From JADGQA01 sp964579855 (GTDB lineage: Bacteria > Bacteroidota > Ignavibacteria > UBA10030): 11,168 nt of DNA. This document shows positions 6,235 through 11,168 of the stretch, one piece after another. The stretch is from assembly GCA_964579855.1 (NCBI GenBank), contig CAZOIM010000134.1, forward strand, positions 1-11,168, read 5' to 3'. The first letter of the stretch is position 1; every line of letters starts with the position of its first letter. The notes under the pieces are model-generated. The model searched no databases. It saw only the letters and a program-made list of their open reading frames with translations, and was not told where the DNA came from. Position numbers and translations under genes: made by a program.

Positions 6235-6766
6235 ATCTCCTCACCGTTGCGTTCCTCGCAGTGGTCGTTTGCACTTGCGTCGCGTGTTCATCCTCGAACC
6301 CGGACACCACGGAGCAGAGATCGAAACCCGATGCGCAGAAGGACATGAAGAAGCCTCTTGCGGAGTATGAGGCAACGCTCGACCCATCCCAGTACGATGA
6401 AGATGTTGAAGTTGTTCAGAAGAAGAAGGAAGAGGAAAAACCGGCGCAGGAACTGCAATTACCCAAGGACAGCATCGTGGTGCAGGAAATATCCCAGCTG
6501 GGATTCCGCATCCAGATTTTTTCGACTTCGAACATCGACGAGGCGATGAACATCAAGACCAACTTCCTCGCCAAACTTCCGCAGGATTCTGTTTACGTTG
6601 TCTACGACCCCCCCATTTACAAAATTCGGCTCGGCGATTATCCGACGAGGTACGACGCGAGTATCGAACTCCCCACGGTCGTCAGCATGGGCTATCCCGA
6701 TGCGTGGATTGTGCCTGACAACATCGTGAGACGGAAGATCCTTCAGATTCCGCGGTCGTCCGGTCA
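6207..6766 (+). CDS. SPOR-domain lipoprotein 2, 3' end at or in gap
   Basis: 186 complete codons are visible. The N-terminus MLGQLHRKINLLTVAFLAVV is a signal peptide; the probable lipidated residue is Cys27 (CVAC, then SSSNPD), although the Cys at -3 makes the lipobox imperfect and Cys22 or Cys24 are possible. A charged linker rich in Glu and Lys (about 40-85) leads to a degenerate SPOR domain (about 97-180): LGFRIQIFSTSNIDEAMNIK, then YVVYDPPIYKIRLGDYPTRYDA and GYPDAWIVPDNI. The gene overlaps the first SPOR gene by 28 nt in another frame and belongs to the same deoC-led transcription unit. The tail IPRSSG at the gap suggests that little is missing. Its role is probably peptidoglycan binding or envelope organisation. 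Any continuation of this frame after the gap is antisense to the acyl-CoA synthetase and is not part of this gene. Confidence 0.77.
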
Positions 6767-6866
6767 NNNNNNNNNNNNNNNNNNNNNNNNNNNNNNNNNN
6801 NNNNNNNNNNNNNNNNNNNNNNNNNNNNNNNNNNNNNNNNNNNNNNNNNNNNNNNNNNNNNNNNNN
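6767..6866. other. Assembly gap (100 N)
   Basis: A second run of exactly 100 N. It hides the 3' ends of two convergent genes: SPOR lipoprotein 2 on the plus strand and the acyl-CoA synthetase on the minus strand. Any terminator between them is lost. Confidence 0.99.
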
Positions 6867-8677
6867 ACGTCTTTGTACATCTTCTCGATCAATCCGGAAA
6901 ACTTCTGTTCGACCACCTTCCTCTTCACCTTCAGCGTGGGCGTGATCTCGCCATTTTCAACTGTCAATTGCAACGGCAGCAGTTCAAACCTCCGTACGCG
7001 CTCGTAGTTGGGCAGGTCTTTTTGGAAGTGGTCGATTTCCTTTTGAAAGAGCTGTCTGATTCTCTCGTGTGCAACCAGCTCGTGATCCGTATTGTAAGCT
7101 ATACCGGCCCCGAGAGCAAATTCTTTCAGAATCTCAAATTCAGGAACGACGAGTGCGGTGCAGTATCTTCTTCCATCGCCGATAAGGACGAATTGGTCGA
7201 TAAACTTGCTGTTCAGGAAATGGCTTTCGATGGCCTGCGGCGCGATGTTCTTTCCTCCGGAACTCACAAACAGGTGCTTCTTCCTGTCGGTAATCATCAG
7301 GTGGCCTTCCGCATCGAACCGTCCGATGTCACCTGTATGCAGCCAGCCATCCTCATCGATCATTTCCCGGGTAGCCTCGGGATTCTTGTAGTAGCCAAGC
7401 ATAATGTTCGGACCCTTTGCGAGAATTTCGCCATCGGACGCGATTTTGAGTTCAACGCCAGGAATTGGTTTCCCCACCGTTCCGAACCTGTAGTCATCAA
7501 GGCGGTTTGCGGAAAGAACCGGCGAAGTTTCCGTCAATCCGTATCCTTCGATAATCGTGATGCCGATCGCCTCAAAGAATTCCCCGAGGTGTTGCGGAAG
7601 CGCCGCACCGCCTGAAACAAAGAACCGGATTCTTCCTCCTGTTGCCGCCTGGAGTTTCGAGAACACGAGCTTCGATGCGAGTTTATGCTGCATTTCGAGA
7701 GATGGACTGACCATGCCGGTCTTCTCCGCGGCGACGAATTCTTTTCCCACATTCAGCGCCCAGAGAAAAATCTTCCGGCGCAGCATCGGCATGGCATCCA
7801 CTTGCTTCATGATGCGGCCATAGATGCGCTCGAACAAACGCGGCACCGTCGTAACGATGGTCGGATGCACTTCCAACAGATTGTCGCGAACAGTCTCGAT
7901 GCTCTCTGCATAGGCAATCGTCGCGCCACAGGACAACGCAGTGTAGTATCCACCCATCCGTTCGAACGAATGGCACAACGGTAGGAACGACAGGAATAAA
8001 TCCTCCGGACCAAACGGAATGACCTCGGCGGCCGCGATCATATTCGAGACGATGTTGCTGTGCGTCAACATCACTCCCTTCGGATTTCCGGTTGTCCCGG
8101 ATGTGTAAATAATCGTCAGGAGATCGGATGGTTTCGGTCTTGCAAGACACTCGCTGAAAAATTTCGCGTTGCCTGTTTCAAACTCTCTCCCCATCGCATA
8201 GACCTTCGAGAACCCGACAACATCCGGTTCATCGACCGTCCCTTTTTCCGTCATGATCACTATGCGCTTCAGCGACCGGACACTTGATCTGATTTTGAGA
8301 ACTTTGTTCAGCTGAAATGTGTTCGACACAATCGCCATCTTCACTTCCGCATCATTGAAGATGTATTCGATTTGTTTCGGCGTCAGCGTCGGATACACCG
8401 GTACGTTTACAGCTCCGAGAATCACCGCCGCCATATCCGCGACAACCCACTCCGGCCGGTTCTCTGCGATGATCGCGATCTTATCGTCCTTGCCGATTCC
8501 CATCGAGGCGAGACCGAGTGAAAACAGTTCGACGTTTCTCCTGCACTCGCTGTACGAAATATTCCGGTACTGTTTTTCGACTTTGTGCATCAGGACGGGT
8601 CGCGTTTCGTTTGCGTACTTCGTCGTGATGCGGTCGAACATTTCTGTGATCGTGGTGAATGGAACGATGGTTGCCAT
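6867..8677 (-). CDS. Long-chain fatty acid--CoA ligase (AMP-forming acyl-CoA synthetase), 3' end lost in gap
   Basis: This enzyme activates fatty acids with ATP to acyl-AMP, then transfers the acyl group to CoA. The 603 visible residues contain all core motifs of the adenylate-forming family: the P-loop YTSGTTGNPKGVMLTH (191-206), the substrate-site stretch SFLPLCHSFER (230-240), VSGGAALP (354-361), EGYGLTETSP (377-386) and the hinge/ATP region DGWLHTGDIGRFDAEG (443-458) with DRKKHLFVSSGGKNIAP (464-480). The catalytic C-terminal Lys583 lies in ITPTLKVKR. Length and the LPLCHSFE/TDRKK pattern fit the long-chain (FadD15-like) group. Only a few C-terminal residues are in the gap. The ATG at 8675-8677 was chosen over a longer frame reaching 8809, because homology begins at MATIVPFTTITEMF and AGGAA (complement of about 8689-8693) precedes it; the extra 44 residues look non-coding. 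The gene is divergent from nrdJ. Confidence 0.92.
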
Positions 8678-8956
8678 GGTGTCAAAATTCCTGAGGGATG
8701 ATACGCGGTGAAATCGCTGGCAAGGTAAATCAACACGGAGTAAGATGCAAGGAAGGTGCAACTCGGTCACTGCGCCTGGTGATAGGCAACAACGGTCTTC
8801 CCGGAACACCGACTTAGCTCATCTGCACCATGTTCGTTGTTCAGCGCGCGGGGTCTAATCAGCATAGTTTTCGGTGGGTTAGCTCTGAATATAGGGTTTG
8901 CTCATGTAGCGTCAAGCCAAATCGTCGTTTTCGAAACATATTCTTTGATTTTTAAC

Positions 8957-8985
8957 TTGACAACATTACCCCTTCCAATTATATT
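8957..8985 (+). promoter_or_regulatory. Promoter upstream of the nrdJ leader
   Basis: TTGACA (8957-8962) and TATATT (8980-8985) are separated by 17 nt: a perfect -35 hexamer and a -10 with one mismatch to TATAAT. It also fits the Bacteroidota pattern partly (TTG-N20-TAnnTT). Transcription would begin near 8992, giving a leader of about 235 nt before nrdJ. Confidence 0.65.
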
Positions 8986-8990
8986 CACAA

Positions 8991-9160
8991 CCAGTTGAGT
9001 CAGGTCTAACGTTCCGTGTCTGCCCAAACCCCACCCAACATCTGAGGAAGCAGAAGGATAGACTGACAGAGATTAAGCAACAGTTCCTTTCAATCTTGTA
9101 ATCTCAAAAAAATGAAGGTGATAGCTCAGGTCCGCGTGAGCGGACTCAAGGAGCTTTTTT
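8991..9160 (+). ncRNA. Candidate structured leader RNA or small RNA upstream of nrdJ
   Basis: About 165 nt between the promoter and a terminator-like hairpin contain several possible helices. P1: TTGAGTC (8995-9001) pairs perfectly with GACTCAA (9143-9149). P2: TCAG(G)TCTA (9000-9008) pairs with TAGACTGA (9059-9066) with one bulged G, sharing two bases with P1. P3: GAGATTA (9069-9075) pairs perfectly with TAATCTC (9099-9105), with a possible CAA/TTG continuation. P1 would enclose P2 and P3 as a multibranch junction, and its 3' strand overlaps the terminator stem. No match to a riboswitch class I know was recognised; cobalamin-riboswitch core boxes are absent. It could be a cis-acting switch for nrdJ or an independent small RNA. 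The pairings are read by eye; no energy calculation or covariation was done. Confidence 0.42.
9123..9160 (+). terminator. Intrinsic terminator-like hairpin in the nrdJ leader
   Basis: AGCTC (9123-9127) pairs with GAGCT (9151-9155) and GTCCGC (9130-9135) with GCGGAC (9140-9145), capped by the GNRA tetraloop GTGA (9136-9139). There is an internal loop of 2 and 5 nt. Six T (9155-9160) follow, the first of them in the stem. It lies 66 nt before the nrdJ ATG, so it either ends a separate small transcript or attenuates nrdJ. Confidence 0.6.
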
Positions 9161-9226
9161 CGCTCTTTGCACTAACTTCGAAGCGAAATTTTATTAACGA
9201 TTAAATAATCCAGAAGGAGAATCAAA

Positions 9227-11168
9227 ATGCTCGAGGGAGAAGTCGCCAATGTGAAGATAGCAGACGAGCAATCGCAAGCCGGACAAGAAAAGCGCGGATT
9301 GAAATTCGAGCGCTATTTCACCAAGCCCGGCGTTCACCCGTTCGACCAACTCGAATGGGAATTGCGCACTGCCGTGATATCGAACGAGAAAGGCGAAAAA
9401 GTTTTCGAGCAAAAGGATGTCGAGATTCCGAAGTCGTGGTCGATGACCGCGACGAACGTTGTGGTGTCGAAATATTTCCACGGACAACTCGGTTCGCCCA
9501 ACCGCGAGCACAGTGTGAAGCAACTCGTGAAGCGCGTGGCAGACACTATCTGCGCGTGGGGTTTCAAGCAGGGATATTTCGCATCCGAGGAAGACGCCGA
9601 AGTCTTCTATAATGAGCTCCTCTATCTCCTCGTCAACCAATACATGTCCTTCAACAGTCCCGTCTGGTTCAATGTTGGGATTGAGGATAAACCGCAATGC
9701 TCCGCCTGTTTTATCAATTCCGTGCAGGATTCGATGGATTCGATTCTCACTCTTGCGAAAACCGAAGGTATGCTCTTTAAATGGGGATCGGGAACCGGAT
9801 CGAATCTCTCGACACTCCGATCGTCGCGTGAAAGAATCTCGGGCGGCGGAACGCCATCCGGACCTGTGTCATTCATGAAGGGATTCGATGCTTTCGCAGG
9901 CGTGATAAAGTCGGGCGGCAAGACACGACGCGCTGCGAAGATGGTGATATTGAATGCAGAGCATCCGGACGTCGTTGATTTCATCAACTGCAAAGCGGAC
10001 GAAGAAAAGAAAGCGTGGGCGCTCATCGATGCCGGCTACAACGGCGGCTTCAACGTCCCCGGCGGCGCGTACGATTCGATTTCGTATCAGAACGCAAACC
10101 ATTCCGTGCGCGTGACGGACGAATTCATGAAGGCCGTCATCGAAGACAAAGAGTGGGTTACCTATGCAGTCACATCGGGCAAGCCGGTCGAGAAATACAA
10201 AGCCCGTGACATTATGAAACAGATTTCGGATGCGGCGTGGGTTTGTGGCGATCCCGGCATGCAGTTCCATACCACCGTCAACAACTGGCACACCAGCTCG
10301 AACACGGCTCCGATCAACGCTTCCAACCCGTGCAGCGAGTATATGTTCCTGGACGACACAGCGTGCAACCTCGCTTCGTTGAACCTTATGAAATTCCGCC
10401 GCGCCGACAAGGAGTTCGACGTCGATGCGTTCCGGAGAGCAGTCCAGGTTACGATCACCGCGATGGAGATCGAAGTCGACAACGCCAGCTATCCGACACC
10501 AAGGATTGGTGAAAACAGTCACGAGTACCGCCCTCTCGGACTCGGCTATGCAAACCTCGGCGCCCTCTTAATGGCCCGCGGATTGGCGTACGACAGCGAC
10601 GAAGGCCGGGCAATGGCAGCAGCCATTACTTCGTTGATGTGCGGCGAGGCGTATAAGCAGTCCGCCCTCATCTCGAAAGAAATGGGACCGTTCAACGGAT
10701 TCATGAAGAACCGGGAGCCGATGCTCAACGTGATGACCAAACACGGCGTCCACGCCGAGCGGATCAGCAAAGATTATATTGCGTCGGATTTGTGGGATGC
10801 GCAGTGCAAAGTCTGGAACGATGTTGTGGAATTCGGGAAGAAGTATGGCATCCGCAATTCGCAAGCGACCGTGCTTGCACCGACAGGAACGATTGGATTC
10901 ATGATGGACTGCGACACGACCGGCGTCGAGCCAGACATTGCGCTCGTGAAATACAAAAAACTCGTCGGCGGCGGACTCATCAAGATCGTGAACCAAACGG
11001 TTCCGGAAGCCCTTTCGAAGCTCGGATACGACCAGGAGCAGATCGAGCACATCATTGCCTATATCGACAAGAACGACACCATCGAAGGCGCTCCGCACCT
11101 GAAGGAAGAACACCTTTCCGTGTTCGACTGCGCATTCAAGCCGAGCAATGGCAAGCGTTCCATTCAAT
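9227..11168 (+). CDS. nrdJ: Adenosylcobalamin-dependent (class II) ribonucleotide reductase, 3'-truncated
   Basis: The enzyme reduces ribonucleotides to 2'-deoxyribonucleotides for DNA synthesis, using a thiyl radical generated from coenzyme B12, and works with or without oxygen. The frame is open from ATG 9227 to the window end (647 codons plus one base); the C-terminal part, with the redox-active cysteines expected for the family, lies outside. The N-terminal Cys of the reducing pair is Cys158 in QCSACFINSVQDSMDSI. GSGTGSNLSTLRSS (about 187-200) and SGGGTPSGPVSFMK belong to the NrdJ barrel. The catalytic motif NPCSE has the radical-bearing Cys369, followed by MFLDDTACNLASLNL. APTGTIGFMMDCDTTGVEPD starts at residue 551. 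No N-terminal ATP-cone domain is seen. The Shine-Dalgarno AGAAGGAGA (about 9212-9220) precedes the ATG. The gene is probably expressed from the 8957 promoter through the structured leader. Confidence 0.95.
   Translation, partial: MLEGEVANVKIADEQSQAGQEKRGLKFERYFTKPGVHPFDQLEWELRTAVISNEKGEKVFEQKDVEIPKSWSMTATNVVVSKYFHGQLGSPNREHSVKQLVKRVADTICAWGFKQGYFASEEDAEVFYNELLYLLVNQYMSFNSPVWFNVGIEDKPQCSACFINSVQDSMDSILTLAKTEGMLFKWGSGTGSNLSTLRSSRERISGGGTPSGPVSFMKGFDAFAGVIKSGGKTRRAAKMVILNAEHPDVVDFINCKADEEKKAWALIDAGYNGGFNVPGGAYDSISYQNANHSVRVTDEFMKAVIEDKEWVTYAVTSGKPVEKYKARDIMKQISDAAWVCGDPGMQFHTTVNNWHTSSNTAPINASNPCSEYMFLDDTACNLASLNLMKFRRADKEFDVDAFRRAVQVTITAMEIEVDNASYPTPRIGENSHEYRPLGLGYANLGALLMARGLAYDSDEGRAMAAAITSLMCGEAYKQSALISKEMGPFNGFMKNREPMLNVMTKHGVHAERISKDYIASDLWDAQCKVWNDVVEFGKKYGIRNSQATVLAPTGTIGFMMDCDTTGVEPDIALVKYKKLVGGGLIKIVNQTVPEALSKLGYDQEQIEHIIAYIDKNDTIEGAPHLKEEHLSVFDCAFKPSNGKRSIQ

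Larger units (their letters stand above)
8678..9226. other. 549-bp intergenic region between divergent genes
   Basis: No credible protein gene is present. The left part (8678-8956) serves as upstream region of the acyl-CoA synthetase; I found no clear minus-strand promoter in it. An open frame of 41 codons at 8830-8955 has no ribosome-binding site and no recognisable character. The right part (8957-9226) holds the promoter, structured leader and terminator-like hairpin described separately. Confidence 0.8.

Noticed and set aside
6867..7007. Continuation of the SPOR 2 frame through the gap on the plus strand
   Set aside because: It is the antisense of the acyl-CoA synthetase C-terminus; the frame is joined only by the placeholder N.
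8678..8809. Upstream extension of the acyl-CoA synthetase to a start at 8809
   Set aside because: The 44 extra residues show no family similarity, and a ribosome-binding site precedes the ATG at 8677.
8830..8955. 41-codon open frame (MFVVQRAGSN...)
   Set aside because: No ribosome-binding site and an unstructured Arg/Ser-rich translation; it ends at the promoter of the nrdJ leader.
8994..9055. Words resembling SRP RNA (GTCAGGTC near 9000 and GGAAGCAG near 9047)
   Set aside because: In SRP RNA these sit on either side of a GGAA tetraloop within about 25 nt; here they are some 40 nt apart and do not form that hairpin.
8991..9160. 6S RNA
   Set aside because: Size and promoter-terminator layout fit, but the possible pairing is multibranched rather than one long hairpin with a central bubble. 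Not excluded; a covariance search would decide.
1..11168. tRNA, rRNA, CRISPR array, insertion sequence or prophage
   Set aside because: No cloverleaf, repeat-spacer pattern, transposase or terminal inverted repeat was seen on either strand by eye.

Overview
The window reads like a chromosomal contig of a bacterium in the Bacteroidota/Chlorobi/Ignavibacteria (FCB) lineage. The base composition is balanced and the genes are densely packed. An NDH-2, a long DeoC, lipoproteins with SPOR domains and a B12-dependent ribonucleotide reductase all fit that group. One promoter, upstream of deoC, matches the Bacteroidota primary-sigma pattern TTG-N19-TAnnTTTG. The lineage is inferred from family resemblance and this promoter; no phylogeny was run. 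Two runs of exactly 100 N (4167-4266 and 6767-6866) are scaffolding gaps of unknown true size, and each truncates the genes on both sides.

Layout. 1-795: 3' part of a type II NADH dehydrogenase fused to a cyclic-nucleotide-binding domain. 792-992 (-): a 66-residue membrane protein whose stop codon overlaps the NDH-2 stop. 1248-2185: an ECF-type sigma factor translationally coupled (ATGA overlap) to a small two-helix membrane protein that is a candidate anti-sigma or sensor. 2272-3045: a PuuD/urate-oxidase-N-type integral membrane protein. 3136-4166: an HtrA-like serine protease without signal peptide, cut by gap 1. 4267-4668: a hotdog thioesterase missing its N-terminus. 4788-5660: deoC with an unusual N-terminal extension, followed closely by two overlapping SPOR-domain lipoproteins (5671-6234, and 6207 into gap 2). 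6867-8677 (-): a long-chain acyl-CoA synthetase, nearly complete. 8678-9226: a 549-bp non-coding region between the divergent acyl-CoA synthetase and nrdJ genes. 9227-end: nrdJ, class II ribonucleotide reductase, running off the window.

Most genes are housekeeping: respiration (NDH-2), proteolysis (HtrA), deoxynucleoside and acyl-CoA metabolism (DeoC, thioesterase, acyl-CoA synthetase), envelope (SPOR proteins) and dNTP synthesis (NrdJ). No mobile element, CRISPR array, tRNA or rRNA was seen. The most interesting part is the nrdJ leader. A near-consensus promoter (TTGACA-N17-TATATT) is followed by about 165 nt with several perfect 7-bp complementarities and a GNRA-capped hairpin ending in six T. 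The first possible helix competes with the terminator stem, as in a riboswitch or attenuator; the alternative is a free-standing small RNA. Also worth a look are the DeoC N-terminal extension (an amphipathic helix like microcompartment-targeting peptides plus a copy of the GADRI phosphate-site segment), the NDH-2/CNB fusion, and the sigma/membrane-protein pair.
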